DNA from: Fusicatenibacter saccharivorans
Lineage (GTDB): Bacteria > Bacillota > Clostridia > Lachnospirales > Lachnospiraceae
DNA: 64,000 bases
Direction of reading: 5' to 3'
NCBI RefSeq assembly: GCF_015557635.1
Contig: NZ_JADNOP010000001.1
Span: 223,582 to 287,581, forward strand
How positions within the stretch are numbered: position 1 is the first letter of the stretch; every line of letters begins with the position of its first letter. The notes below the pieces were generated by a model. It saw only the letters and a program-made list of their open reading frames with translations. It was not told the origin of the DNA and did not search any database. Shown piece by piece: positions 1 to 8,948 of this stretch. Made by a program: the position numbers and the translations under genes.

Positions 1-4
1 GGCA

Positions 5-382
5 TTAGTTCATGGTTGCAAGAACGTCACCGGATTCTACTGCATCGCCTACTGCTACATTGATGGTTGCTACTGTGCCATCCTGCGGTGCTACAACCGG
101 GATTTCCATCTTCATGGCTTCCAGTACAAGAACCGTATCGCCTGCTTTTACAGCTGCGCCTACGTTTGCTTCGATTTTGCAGATTTTACCAGGTACAGAA
201 GCAGTAACCTCTACGCTGCCTGCTGCGCCTGCCGGAGCTGCTGCTTTCGGTGCTTCCGGAGCTGCTTTTGGTGCCGGAGCTGCTTTTGCTGCGCTGACAA
301 CTGGAGCTGCGCCTGCTGTGGTTCCTTCTTCTACAGTTACGTTATATACATTTCCGTTTACGGTAATGGTGTAGTTTTTCAT
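5..382 (-). CDS. Biotin carboxyl carrier subunit of a decarboxylase (MmdC/OadA-C type)
   Basis: This 125-residue protein carries biotin between the carboxyltransferase and the membrane decarboxylase of a sodium-pump decarboxylase. Residues 1-20 form a short N-terminal segment, followed by an Ala/Pro-rich flexible linker (about 23-55) and a biotinyl domain (about 57-125). The biotinylation motif EAMKM places the modified lysine at K91. Length and architecture match the carrier subunits of methylmalonyl-CoA, glutaconyl-CoA or oxaloacetate decarboxylases. It lies 14 bases downstream of the OadG-like gene. The beta (membrane) subunit is expected just past the left window edge but cannot be seen. 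Which acyl substrate is used cannot be decided from this subunit. Confidence 0.93.
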   Translation of the reverse strand: MKNYTITVNGNVYNVTVEEGTTAGAAPVVSAAKAAPAPKAAPEAPKAAAPAGAAGSVEVTASVPGKICKIEANVGAAVKAGDTVLVLEAMKMEIPVVAPQDGTVATINVAVGDAVESGDVLATMN

Positions 383-396
383 TGAAAATTTCCTCC

Positions 397-1170
397 TTAA
401 GCTCTTTTGCCTTTTCTGCGGATCGGACGTGCAACATAAGCATCTCCGGATGCAGAAGCCATATCGTCTTCATACATGGCGATTGCAGCTGTAATAACAG
501 CCTGCAGCTCCATATCGTCTGCTTCCGGTGCTGTCTCTTCAACAACCGGTGCTGCGACAGCCTTCGGTACTTCCTGTAAAGGTGCTGCCGGTGCTTTTTT
601 CTTCTTCTTGTCTCCCAAAATGTAATCAAACGAAGAAATAACGAAAATCAGGAAAATCAGCATAACAAATACGGTACCGATTCCGATGATGGTGTTCATG
701 CCGGCCTGGCCGATCAGAACGCCCTTTGACTCCTCAACGGTGATGGTGAGGTCGGTCGGAACTGGTGTTCCGGTGCTGATGTTCCAGAATACGCGGACAA
801 TACCAGGATTTTTTTCAAATTCACCCGGAATTGTGCAGGTTACAAAATCTCCGTCTACTTCGAGAGTACCGTCTTCCAGGCTTTTTACCTCTCCGAGGTC
901 AGCCTTTGCCTCTTCCCATGCCTCAGCTGCTCTTGCATAGAACTGCTGGTCGGAAGCTTCCATATTGACAAGATCGTCATCGCTGTAGGTCATCAGGCTC
1001 TGTCCTACCCACTGAACACTGGAGGAGAGCAGAGAATCTACCGTAGATGTCTCAACCGGTGAATAAGCCGGTGTAGATGCCGCATCCGCAAAAACAGGAG
1101 CTACGGTCACAACCATGGTGCAGGCTGCGGTAAGGACGAGACTTACTAATTTTTTCCAGTTCTTTCTCAT
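397..1170 (-). CDS. OadG-family sodium-pump decarboxylase small subunit with extracytoplasmic N-domain
   Basis: The 257-residue protein starts with a signal-like segment (about 1-30, Lys/Arg then hydrophobic, ending PVFADA). An extracytoplasmic region follows (about 31-160) and then a single membrane helix near 163-180 (IGIGTVFVMLIFLIFVISSF). After that come a lysine-rich stretch, an Ala/Pro linker and a short C-terminal helix containing VITAAIAMYEDD. The helix plus C-terminal segment is the OadG/MmdD pattern; those subunits stabilise the decarboxylase at the membrane. Classical OadG is only about 80-120 residues, so the exported N-terminal domain is an extension whose role is unknown. It sits between the carboxyltransferase and the biotin carrier in one operon. 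Confidence 0.85.
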   Translation of the reverse strand: MRKNWKKLVSLVLTAACTMVVTVAPVFADAASTPAYSPVETSTVDSLLSSSVQWVGQSLMTYSDDDLVNMEASDQQFYARAAEAWEEAKADLGEVKSLEDGTLEVDGDFVTCTIPGEFEKNPGIVRVFWNISTGTPVPTDLTITVEESKGVLIGQAGMNTIIGIGTVFVMLIFLIFVISSFDYILGDKKKKKAPAAPLQEVPKAVAAPVVEETAPEADDMELQAVITAAIAMYEDDMASASGDAYVARPIRRKGKRA

Positions 1171-1185
1171 CGTATGCCACCTTCC

Positions 1186-2619
1186 TTAGACTGTTCCGTG
1201 TTTTCTGTCCGGTCTGTCTTCTCTCTTGGTATACAGCATCTCGAATGCGCCGATAACATATTTTCTGGTGTCTTCCGGCTCGATGATGGTGTCCACATAG
1301 CCTCTTCTGGCTGCGGAAGTTACATTGTTCTGAAGGGTTGCATATTCAGCTGCTTTCTCGTTGATGGTAGCAGCGTCAGATCCTTCGTACATGATCTTTG
1401 CTGCAGATTTTGCATCCATCATTCCGATTTCTGCGTTCGGCCATGCAAATACCATGTCTGCTCCGATGGATTTGCTGTTCATGACAACGTATGCGCTTCC
1501 GTATGCTTTGCCGACAACAACGTTTACTTTCGGAACGGTTGCGTTTGCGAAAGCTGCGGTCAGGGCTGCTGCGTTCTTAGCCATGGTTCTCTCAGAGCAT
1601 TTGGTTGCCTTGAATCCGGTTACGTTTGTGATGGTAAGTACCGGGATGCAGAAAGCATCGCAGAAGTTTACGAAATCTGCTGCTTTTTTGGCTCCTCTTG
1701 CGCTTAAGGTTCCATCCATTTTCTCTTTTACAGTTCCGTCCTCGCCGTAGATTTCAGAGCGGTTTGCAACTGCTCCTACGGTTGCTCCGTTTAACTGGAT
1801 GAATGCGGTTACAACATCTTTTCCGTAAGCGGCTTTGGTCTCAAAATAGATGCCGTTGTCGCTGAGCTGGGAAAGAAGGATTCCGGTATCGCCTGCGCAG
1901 TTTGCAAGGTCTGCACATGCACGGTTCAGATCATCCTCGCACTCGGTGTATGCTTCGTCCTCATTGTTTGCCGGAAGCATAGATACCAGGTTTCTGATCT
2001 GTCCGAGGATTTCTTCCTCGGTTCCAGCAAAGTCAACAAGACCTGCTTCTTCGCCCTGGAAATCTGCGGATGCGGTATCACATTTGGATACGTGGTTTCC
2101 GTCCAGTGCGTTCGGGGAGTTTACGAAAAGTTTTCCGTTTTTAGACTCCATGAACGTGAAGTCTGTCATAGCCGGGATGAGTGCCATACCGCCGCCGCAG
2201 GTACCAAATACTGCTGTGATCTGTGGAATCACGCCGGATGCCATTGCCTGCGCCATATAGATTTCGCCGAAACCGTTCAGAGCATCAGTTGCCTCCTGCA
2301 GACGCATACCGGCACAGTCTACCAGTCCGATGACCGGAGCACCTGTTTTCTGTGCAAACTCATACAGTCTCGCGATTTTTTTTGCATGCATTTCGCCGAT
2401 GGTACCGCCCATCACAGACGCATCCTGGCTGTATACGTATACCAGGCTGCCGTTGATCACACCGTAACCAGTAATTACACCATCGGATGGTGTCTCCATG
2501 CCGGCCATGTTGAAATCTGTGCTTCTGGCAGTAACCTGTCCGCCGATTTCCACAAAGCTGTTTTCATCCAGCAAAGAGGCGATTCTTGTGCTCGCTAAAC
2601 TTTGTGCTGTGTTACTCAT
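1186..2619 (-). CDS. mmdA: Acyl-CoA carboxyltransferase subunit (methylmalonyl-CoA decarboxylase alpha type)
   Basis: The 477-residue protein has the two-crotonase-fold layout of the carboxyltransferase family (N-half about 1-230, C-half about 240-477). Family signatures include the Gly-rich oxyanion segment GTCGGGMALIPA in the first half and GKAYGSAYVVMNSKSIGAD in the second. It moves a carboxyl group from an acyl-CoA to carrier-bound biotin. It is slightly shorter than typical MmdA or PccB (about 510). As first gene of the operon it lies behind a TTGAAA-17-TATGAT promoter (2681-2709) and a GGAGG ribosome site. Methylmalonyl-CoA is the likeliest substrate, but propionyl-, acetyl- or glutaconyl-CoA cannot be excluded. 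Confidence 0.87.
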   Translation of the reverse strand: MSNTAQSLASTRIASLLDENSFVEIGGQVTARSTDFNMAGMETPSDGVITGYGVINGSLVYVYSQDASVMGGTIGEMHAKKIARLYEFAQKTGAPVIGLVDCAGMRLQEATDALNGFGEIYMAQAMASGVIPQITAVFGTCGGGMALIPAMTDFTFMESKNGKLFVNSPNALDGNHVSKCDTASADFQGEEAGLVDFAGTEEEILGQIRNLVSMLPANNEDEAYTECEDDLNRACADLANCAGDTGILLSQLSDNGIYFETKAAYGKDVVTAFIQLNGATVGAVANRSEIYGEDGTVKEKMDGTLSARGAKKAADFVNFCDAFCIPVLTITNVTGFKATKCSERTMAKNAAALTAAFANATVPKVNVVVGKAYGSAYVVMNSKSIGADMVFAWPNAEIGMMDAKSAAKIMYEGSDAATINEKAAEYATLQNNVTSAARRGYVDTIIEPEDTRKYVIGAFEMLYTKREDRPDRKHGTV

Positions 2620-2680
2620 TCTTCAAACCTCCATCTTTCTATTTTCATTATAAAATTTTAAACAAATTTTATACAAGTCT

Positions 2681-2709
2681 ATCATATCTGTTTTTTCGTT
2701 TTTTTTCAA
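2681..2709 (-). promoter_or_regulatory. Sigma-A promoter of the decarboxylase operon
   Basis: On the minus strand, TTGAAA (2704-2709) and TATGAT (2681-2686) are separated by 17 bases, upstream of the carboxyltransferase start at 2619. A second candidate nearer the gene (TTGTAT, 18 bases, TATAAT) is also present, so the exact start point is uncertain. The rest of 2620-2840 is T-rich on the plus strand with no gene. Confidence 0.6.
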
Positions 2710-2844
2710 TACTTTTTCTCACCTTTTTGACAGAAAATAGACAGAAAGATTTCAGATTTTTCCTATTATAAATGGAAGGTCAAACTTGATTTTTCCCGGC
2801 CTTTCCTTTTTCAAAAAGTCCTGTTTTCTTTCCGCATCGTACAA

Positions 2845-2868
2845 AAAAGCCGCCCGGCGGCGGCTTTT
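2845..2868 (-). terminator. Rho-independent terminator after the phosphofructokinase gene
   Basis: A perfect 10-base-pair stem (AAAAGCCGCC and GGCGGCTTTT) with a 4-base loop lies 21 bases past the stop of the phosphofructokinase gene. A/T tracts on both sides let it work in either direction. Confidence 0.85.
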
Positions 2869-2889
2869 CTTACACGTTTTTCCTTCGGT

Positions 2890-4113
2890 TTAATATAGTT
2901 CAATGTGAACCGGAATTCCATTCTCATACTGCATCGCCGGTTCGCCAAGAATCAGCGGACGAAGATACGCCATCATCTCCTCGGTCACATCATGACCATC
3001 TTCTGTAATCCAGGAAAGCGGCACTTTCTTTTCTTTATTTGCCACTTCCGATACCGGAACGGAGGTATACTCCACGCGGTAAGGATCCGCGGAGATTCTT
3101 CGGATCGATGCCATCTGTCCTCCCTGTTTTTCCAGTGCACACTGGCAGGCTTTCATGCCGAGCATACGGGACTCCTCAAGATCGGTCGCACTCGCAAGAT
3201 GAGCCGCGCACCGCTGCATCAGGTTCAGTTCAATCGATCTTACCTTACAGCCGATACGGTCACGCACCAGCTCTTCGAGTACTTTTGCAGAACCTGCAAT
3301 GTAGCTGTGCCCAAACTGATCCTGTGCATCGCTCTGCACCTGCTCAGAAACATAGCGGCCCTCGCTGTCATGGATGCCCTCGCTGATTGCAACCAGAACA
3401 CTGTCCTTCTGTTCCAGTTTTTCCTGCACATCCTTTAAAAACTGTTCGGTGTCAAAGACCGGCTCGCAAAGATAGATCAGGCTCGGCCCTTCTCCGCCGT
3501 TGACACGGGACAGTGCAGACGCTGCCGTCAGCCATCCTGCGTTTCTTCCCATGACCTCCACGATGGTCACAGCCTTCTTTTCATATACATGGCAGTCTCT
3601 CTCCAGCTCTGCAAAGGTTGCTGCCAGATATTTTGCCGCAGATCCAAAGCCCGGGCAGTGATCCGTTTCGACAAGATCATTGTCAATCGTCTTTGGCGCC
3701 CCGACAACAAACACATCGTCCACACCGTTTTCTTTGCAGTACTTTGACATCTTGTCTACGGTATCCATCGAATCATTTCCGCCGATATAAATAAAATAAC
3801 GGATCTCATGTCTGCGAAAAATTTGAAGTATTTCTTCAAAATCCTCCTTGTTTTCTTCCGGATCGCCCAGTTTATAACGACAGGAGCCAAGCGCTGCTGC
3901 CGGGGTCTGCATCAGAAGAGAGATTTTTTCTGCTGAATCCAGTTTTTTTCCAAGATCAAGAAATTTTTCTGCAAGCACGCCTTCAATTCCATTTACCGCA
4001 CCATAAATATGATCTACTTTTCCGGACAGTACAGCACAGGAAACAACTCCTGCCACCGTTGCATTGATCGCCGCGGTCGGTCCGCCAGACTGCGCTACTA
4101 ACAGATTTCGCAT
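2890..4113 (-). CDS. 6-phosphofructokinase, pyrophosphate-type
   Basis: This enzyme phosphorylates fructose 6-phosphate in glycolysis. The N-terminus has the phosphodonor loop (LLVAQSGGPTAAINA). Two positions decide the phosphodonor. GGNDS has Asp where ATP enzymes have Gly (GGDGS), and PKTIDND has Lys where ATP enzymes have Gly (PGTIDND). Both are the pyrophosphate-dependent pattern. The first Asp of GGDDS is replaced by Asn here. At 407 residues it is longer than bacterial ATP-PFK (about 320) and fits the PPi family. The ATG at 4113 is preferred over the one at 4128 because GGAGG lies 7 bases upstream of it. It is monocistronic, with a terminator just after the stop. Confidence 0.9.
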   Translation of the reverse strand: MRNLLVAQSGGPTAAINATVAGVVSCAVLSGKVDHIYGAVNGIEGVLAEKFLDLGKKLDSAEKISLLMQTPAAALGSCRYKLGDPEENKEDFEEILQIFRRHEIRYFIYIGGNDSMDTVDKMSKYCKENGVDDVFVVGAPKTIDNDLVETDHCPGFGSAAKYLAATFAELERDCHVYEKKAVTIVEVMGRNAGWLTAASALSRVNGGEGPSLIYLCEPVFDTEQFLKDVQEKLEQKDSVLVAISEGIHDSEGRYVSEQVQSDAQDQFGHSYIAGSAKVLEELVRDRIGCKVRSIELNLMQRCAAHLASATDLEESRMLGMKACQCALEKQGGQMASIRRISADPYRVEYTSVPVSEVANKEKKVPLSWITEDGHDVTEEMMAYLRPLILGEPAMQYENGIPVHIELY

Positions 4114-4281
4114 ATGATTTTCCTCCATCTATTCCCACTACTTTCTAAAAGTTTTTCACGAAATCACTTTCGCTTCGTCCTATAGCGTACCATATTTTTT
4201 TTCTTCCGTACACCCTGTTTTGCGTTTCCGGGAAAAGCCTGTAGACTTTCACAACGGATTGCAAAGTTTTTCGTTTTTTTC

Positions 4282-4310
4282 TTGCAGGATTGCCCTTAAA
4301 AAGCTATAAT
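4282..4310 (+). promoter_or_regulatory. Sigma-A promoter of the MATE gene
   Basis: TTGCAG (4282-4287) and TATAAT (4305-4310) are separated by exactly 17 bases. Transcription would start about 65 bases before the MATE start codon. Confidence 0.75.
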
Positions 4311-4381
4311 AGAAGCAATGTCCACGAAAAGGACGCAGAAAAATATACGTTTCATCAACAAAAAAACTGGAGGTTTTTTTC

Positions 4382-5764
4382 ATGCAGACCAAGCAAGATG
4401 GCCGTCTCGGCACCGAAAAAATCGGGAAACTGATGCTCGAACTAGCCCTTCCCTCTGTCCTCGCACAGATTGTAAATGTACTATATAACATTGTAGACCG
4501 CATTTATATCGGCCGGATTCCTGATGTTGGTTCCCTGGCACTGACCGGTGTCGGCGTCACGTTTCCGATTATCACAATCATCTCCGCCTTTGCCGGATTC
4601 GCAAGTGGAGGCGGTGCTCCTCTTGCCGCCATCGCACTCGGACAGAAAAACCGGGACCGCGCAGAAAAAATTCTTGGAAGCTCCACTTCCCTGCTGCTCT
4701 TTTTCTCCGTGTGTCTGATGGCGTTTTTCTTTTTCTTTCAGACACCGCTTCTGTACCTCTTTGGTGCAAGCAGCAACACAATCCGATACGCTTCCACGTA
4801 TATTTCCATTTATCTTGTCGGAACCGTATTTGTCGAGCTGGCTGTCGGATTGAATACTTTTATCAGCTGTCAGGGACACGCACGCACGGCCATGTGCTCC
4901 GTTCTCATTGGCGCTGTTATCAACATTGGTCTTGACCCGGTTTTCATCTTCGTTCTTCATATGGGTGTTTCCGGGGCCGCACTTGCTACCATTCTCTCCC
5001 AGGCTTTAAGTGCTGCATGGGTTCTTCGGTTTCTTACCTCAAAAAAATCAGGTGTCCGCCTTTCTCTTCGCACCATGAAACCGGATTTTTCCATTTTAGG
5101 CTCTGTCATGGCACTCGGCATCTCACCATTTATCATGTCTGCAACGGAAAGTGCCATCACAATCGTCATGAACCACGGGCTACAGACGTACGGCGGCGAC
5201 CTCTATGTCGGCTCGATGACAATTCTCCAGTCGGTGCTGCAGCTGATTTTCGTACCGGTCAACGGCTTTACGAACGGTGTACAGCCGATCATCAGCTACA
5301 ACTTTGGTGCAGGCCAGTTTGACCGTGTCCGCCAGACAATCCGGCGCATGATCGCCATTACTTTTACTGCCGCTTTCGTCTACGTTGTATTCGCAATGCT
5401 TCGTCCGGCTCTTTTTGCCGGTCTTTTCACGACTGACCCGGAACTGATTGTCATCGTAGAGAAGGTACTTCCGGTTTACATTGCCGGCATGGCAATTTTC
5501 GGACTGCAGAGCGGCGTACAGAGTTCCTTCCTCGGTCTTGGCCAGGCGAAGATTTCTCTTTTTATTGCACTGCTTCGAAAAGTCATCCTTCTGATTCCGC
5601 TTGCACTCATTCTGCCGCATTTCTTCGGTGTCATGGGCGTTTACTATGCAGAACCGATCGCTGATGTATGTTCTGTTATCACTGCCGTTACGCTGTTTCT
5701 CTGCAATATCCGGAAAATTCTTTCAACAGAAACACTTGCAAAAGTGACTCATACCGAAGAATGA
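4382..5764 (+). CDS. MATE-family multidrug/toxin efflux transporter
   Basis: The 460-residue polytopic membrane protein has about twelve hydrophobic segments in two homologous halves. The N-terminus (LGTEKIGKLMLELALPSVLAQI) is typical of the DinF/NorM-like MATE branch found in clostridia. These carriers use a Na+ or H+ gradient to expel cationic compounds. A GGAGG site lies before the ATG, and the gene has its own promoter (4282-4310). Its stop overlaps the stop of the convergent carboxypeptidase gene by 16 bases, so no terminator separates them. The substrate cannot be predicted. Confidence 0.92.
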   Translation: MQTKQDGRLGTEKIGKLMLELALPSVLAQIVNVLYNIVDRIYIGRIPDVGSLALTGVGVTFPIITIISAFAGFASGGGAPLAAIALGQKNRDRAEKILGSSTSLLLFFSVCLMAFFFFFQTPLLYLFGASSNTIRYASTYISIYLVGTVFVELAVGLNTFISCQGHARTAMCSVLIGAVINIGLDPVFIFVLHMGVSGAALATILSQALSAAWVLRFLTSKKSGVRLSLRTMKPDFSILGSVMALGISPFIMSATESAITIVMNHGLQTYGGDLYVGSMTILQSVLQLIFVPVNGFTNGVQPIISYNFGAGQFDRVRQTIRRMIAITFTAAFVYVVFAMLRPALFAGLFTTDPELIVIVEKVLPVYIAGMAIFGLQSGVQSSFLGLGQAKISLFIALLRKVILLIPLALILPHFFGVMGVYYAEPIADVCSVITAVTLFLCNIRKILSTETLAKVTHTEE

Positions 5765-6984
5765 CAAAAGAGGCGCTCTGCGACCTTTTCCATGCACCAC
5801 CCATAATCAATTTTCTCGATCGTTTCGGCTGCATAGACGGGATATTCCGCGAGAAGAATCCCGTCGATCGAATACGTAACCGAACCGACCTTTTCTCCTT
5901 TCTTTACCGGGGCTTTCAAAAGCTCCGGTAAAAAAATGTCTTTTTCCGGTATTTCTGTCTCTTTCAGAAGAGCGGGAAGCGAGCGCGCCGGATCAAGCGC
6001 TGGGCTTGTAAGGGTAAGGCGGGCGCTGCTTTTTACCTGCAGCATCCCGTCGTAAACACCGTCTGCTACTTCAATCTGCCCTGGGTTCCAGCTATGGTCC
6101 AGCACGTCACGATACATATACGATTCCAGCCCGTAGTTTAAAAGCTTTGCGGCATCCGCCCATTTATAGTTTTTATGGCTGGGCCATCCGCACGCAAGCA
6201 ACGACACAATCAGACGCTTTCCATCCCGCTCCAGCGCACCGGTATAACAGTAACCGGCTTTTGCCGTGAAGCCGGTTTTTCCCGAAACAGCTCCATCCAT
6301 CTGATCCAGCAGTGCGTTGTGATTATAGCAGTTGAACATGTTTTTCTTTTCCAGATCCCAGAAGGTATAGGACCGCGTCTGCGTCACTGCGAGAAACTGG
6401 GCGGCTTTCGGTGAAATCCAGACACAGTATCGCATGATCCGTGCCAGATCAGCTGCTGTCGTGTGGTGATCTCCGCCTGCGTCAGAAGCATCGAGACCGT
6501 TCGGCGTCACAAAATGCGTATCTGTACAGCCGATTGCTGCGGCTTTTTCATTCATAAGCGATGCAAATTCCTCTACACTTCCGCCGATGGTCTCTGCAAT
6601 CATTACCGCCGCGTCGTTATGCGATTCCAGCATCAGGGAATACAGAAGATCGCCAAGCAGAAACTGTTCTCCCTCCCTCACACCGAGATGTACTTTCGGC
6701 GCTGCGGCTGCTTTAGCCGATGCAGTTGCGACCGTCTGCTCTTGTCCGTTTTCCAGTGCCAGAATGCATGTCATGATTTTCGTTGTGCTCGCCATTGCCA
6801 TAGGATCTGTCTCGCGTTTTCCGAACAGCACACGGCCGGTATCGCCATCCATCAGGCATGCCGCCGTTGCAAACAGCTGATTCGGCTCGCTCTCCTGCTC
6901 TGTCGCAGTCACGGACACACTTCCCAAAAACAGAAGCAGGATTCCCAGGAAAAAACCTGTCTTGTTTCTTCTTTTTCTGTTCAA
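5749..6984 (-). CDS. Serine-type D-Ala-D-Ala carboxypeptidase (DacF/PBP5-like)
   Basis: This exported penicillin-binding protein trims the terminal D-Ala from peptidoglycan stem peptides. A signal peptide covers about residues 1-28. The three penicillin-binding motifs are complete: STTK (S66-K69), SHN (121-123) and KTG (236-238). The C-terminal region (about 280-390) matches the PBP5 C-terminal beta domain. At 411 residues it has normal family length. A TATAAT box at 7071-7076 and a terminator-like hairpin at 7023-7055 lie in its leader. A second carboxypeptidase of the same family lies at 15642-16925. Confidence 0.92.
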   Translation of the reverse strand: MNRKRRNKTGFFLGILLLFLGSVSVTATEQESEPNQLFATAACLMDGDTGRVLFGKRETDPMAMASTTKIMTCILALENGQEQTVATASAKAAAAPKVHLGVREGEQFLLGDLLYSLMLESHNDAAVMIAETIGGSVEEFASLMNEKAAAIGCTDTHFVTPNGLDASDAGGDHHTTAADLARIMRYCVWISPKAAQFLAVTQTRSYTFWDLEKKNMFNCYNHNALLDQMDGAVSGKTGFTAKAGYCYTGALERDGKRLIVSLLACGWPSHKNYKWADAAKLLNYGLESYMYRDVLDHSWNPGQIEVADGVYDGMLQVKSSARLTLTSPALDPARSLPALLKETEIPEKDIFLPELLKAPVKKGEKVGSVTYSIDGILLAEYPVYAAETIEKIDYGWCMEKVAERLFCHSSV

Positions 6985-7022
6985 AATCAGATCCCCCTTG
7001 TGTTTTTTCTCTTTAAAAACGG

Positions 7023-7055
7023 AAAAGCCGGACGCTCTTTTGGGACCGGCTTTTT
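7023..7055 (-). promoter_or_regulatory. Terminator-like hairpin in the leader of the carboxypeptidase gene
   Basis: A perfect 9-base-pair stem (AAAAGCCGG and CCGGCTTTT) lies between a minus-strand TATAAT (7071-7076) and the carboxypeptidase start at 6984. It is flanked by T runs in both orientations. On the minus strand it would sit inside the 5' leader, like an attenuator. It could also just block transcription between the two divergent genes. Confidence 0.5.
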
Positions 7056-7117
7056 GTCTGCTTCTTCTTCATTATATGAGGTTTCCTGTAAAATCATGGT
7101 AAAATTTCACAAAGTTA

Positions 7118-7146
7118 TTGACACTGCGATCCATATCATGTATAAT
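7118..7146 (+). promoter_or_regulatory. Consensus sigma-A promoter of the XRE-pot operon
   Basis: A perfect TTGACA (7118-7123), a 17-base spacer and a perfect TATAAT (7141-7146) lie about 115 bases before the regulator gene. Such a strong promoter in front of a self-contained repressor suggests that expression is set by repression. Confidence 0.85.
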
Positions 7147-7262
7147 TCCCCATGTTTGTATAGAATTACTAAACTTTTTGTTTATTTTTACTGAGATTTC
7201 CTGAGAATCCGTATTCAGCAAAAGGATCCCGGGAAAGACTTTGGATGCAGAAAGGATTTTTT

Positions 7263-7802
7263 ATGGAAATCGGAAAAAAAATCAGGGAACTGCGGATGTG
7301 GAAAGGGCTGACGCAGGAGGAACTGGCAGATCGGAGCGAGCTGTCAAAGGGATTTATTTCCCAGCTTGAAAACGATGTGACCTCTCCCTCGATCGCCACG
7401 CTGGTTGATGTTCTTACCTGCCTTGGAACGGATCTAAAAACGTTTTTCGGCGAAGAGCAGGACAATCAGGTTGTCTTTTGCGAAGAAGATTACTTTGTAA
7501 AGACCGCTGAAGCGCAGGGCAACGAGATCGCATGGATCGTTCCGAATGCACAGAAAAACAGGATGGAGCCAATCCGGCTGACGCTGCAAAGCGGCGCGTG
7601 CACCGAGATTGATTCACCGCATGAAGGCGAGGAATTCGGCTATGTACTTTCCGGCCGTATTCTCCTTCATCTTGGAGATGAATGCCACAAAGTGAAGAAA
7701 GGGGAAAGCTTCTACTATCCCGCTTCCTGTAATCACTATCTGGAAAATCCGGGTAAAACGCCGGCCATCATTCTCTGGGTCAGTTCACCGCCTTATTTTT
7801 AG
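7263..7802 (+). CDS. XRE-family HTH regulator with cupin sensor domain (PuuR-like)
   Basis: The 179-residue protein has an N-terminal helix-turn-helix of the phage-repressor class (about 5-60; LTQEELADRSELSKGFISQLE). A C-terminal cupin_2 domain (about 105-178) includes HEGEEFGYVLSGRILLHLG. Proteins with this layout bind DNA with one domain and a small ligand with the other. Several sit in front of polyamine transport or catabolism genes, as here before potABCD. A start at 7263 is preferred over 7245 because an AAAGGA ribosome site lies directly before it. It probably controls its own operon in response to polyamines; that is inference from context. Confidence 0.9.
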   Translation: MEIGKKIRELRMWKGLTQEELADRSELSKGFISQLENDVTSPSIATLVDVLTCLGTDLKTFFGEEQDNQVVFCEEDYFVKTAEAQGNEIAWIVPNAQKNRMEPIRLTLQSGACTEIDSPHEGEEFGYVLSGRILLHLGDECHKVKKGESFYYPASCNHYLENPGKTPAIILWVSSPPYF

Positions 7803-7874
7803 ATTTTTTACACCGCGTGATTTTCACGAGAAACGGTGTTCCAAATTTCACAACCCGAAAGGAGCATATTACAC

Positions 7875-8948
7875 ATGAGTACCAAATTACTTGATCTGGT
7901 CAACATCACAAAATCGTACGACGGAGTTACCATTCTGGATGATCTGAATCTTTATATCCGTGAAAACGAATTTCTTACCCTCCTTGGCCCGAGCGGCTGC
8001 GGAAAAACAACTACATTACGTATCCTCGGCGGTTTTGAGACACCGGATACCGGAAAGGTTTTATTTAACGGACAGGATATCACCCAGCTTCCGCCAAACA
8101 AACGCCAGCTAAACACGGTGTTCCAGAAATATGCTCTTTTCACGCATATGACAATTGCGGAAAACATTGCTTTCGGGCTGAAAATCAAAGGAAAATCCAA
8201 AGCATATATCAATGACAAAATCAAATACGCATTAAAACTTGTTAACCTTGAGGGTTACGAAAACCGCTCCCCGGCGCTTCTCTCCGGCGGCCAGCAGCAG
8301 CGAATCGCCATTGCGCGCGCGATTGTCAACGAACCGAAAGTTCTCCTTCTGGATGAGCCGCTCGGCGCACTTGACTTAAAGCTCCGCCAGGACATGCAGT
8401 ACGAGTTGATCCGTCTGAAAAACGAACTTGGCATCACCTTTGTCTATGTCACCCACGATCAGGAAGAGGCGCTTACCATGTCGGACACGATCGTTGTCAT
8501 GAACCAGGGTTATATCCAGCAGATCGGCACACCGGAAGACATCTACAATGAACCGCAGAACGCATTCGTTGCAGACTTCATCGGTGACAGCAACATTCTC
8601 GACGGCATCATGATTGAGGACCGTCTCGTCGAGATTCTCGGTGCGAAGTTCGAGTGCGTTGATGTCGGATTCGGCAAAAACAAACCGGTCGACGTTGTGA
8701 TCCGCCCGGAGGATATTGATCTTGTGAAACCGGAGGAAGGTACCATCCGCGGACGTGTCACCCATCTGATTTTCAAAGGTGTTCACTATGAGATGGAGGT
8801 TACGGTGAACGGTTTTGAGCTTCTCGTTCACTCCACCGATCTGTTCCCGGTCGGACAGGAAGTCGGCATTCACGTCGATCCGTTCGATATCCAGATTATG
8901 AACAAACCGGAATCCGAAGATGAGGAGGCGGCAGCCATTGAAGAGTAA
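7875..8948 (+). CDS. potA: Spermidine/putrescine ABC transporter ATP-binding protein
   Basis: This is the ATPase of a polyamine importer. The ABC domain (about 5-240) shows Walker [11 protein letters not shown]-loop, signature LSGGQQQR, Walker B VLLLDEP and the H-loop in [10 protein letters not shown]-terminal TOBE domain (about 270-345) follows, as in PotA. The start at 7875 has GGAG ten bases upstream and gives 357 residues. It lies about 70 bases after the XRE-cupin gene, and its 3' end overlaps potB, which indicates translational coupling. Confidence 0.94.
   Translation: MSTKLLDLVNITKSYDGVTILDDLNLYIRENEFLTLLGPSGCGKTTTLRILGGFETPDTGKVLFNGQDITQLPPNKRQLNTVFQKYALFTHMTIAENIAFGLKIKGKSKAYINDKIKYALKLVNLEGYENRSPALLSGGQQQRIAIARAIVNEPKVLLLDEPLGALDLKLRQDMQYELIRLKNELGITFVYVTHDQEEALTMSDTIVVMNQGYIQQIGTPEDIYNEPQNAFVADFIGDSNILDGIMIEDRLVEILGAKFECVDVGFGKNKPVDVVIRPEDIDLVKPEEGTIRGRVTHLIFKGVHYEMEVTVNGFELLVHSTDLFPVGQEVGIHVDPFDIQIMNKPESEDEEAAAIEE

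Noticed and set aside
5749-5764. Overlap of MATE and carboxypeptidase 3' ends as a possible assembly error
   Set aside because: Both proteins are full length and their C-termini look natural; convergent overlaps of this size are common.
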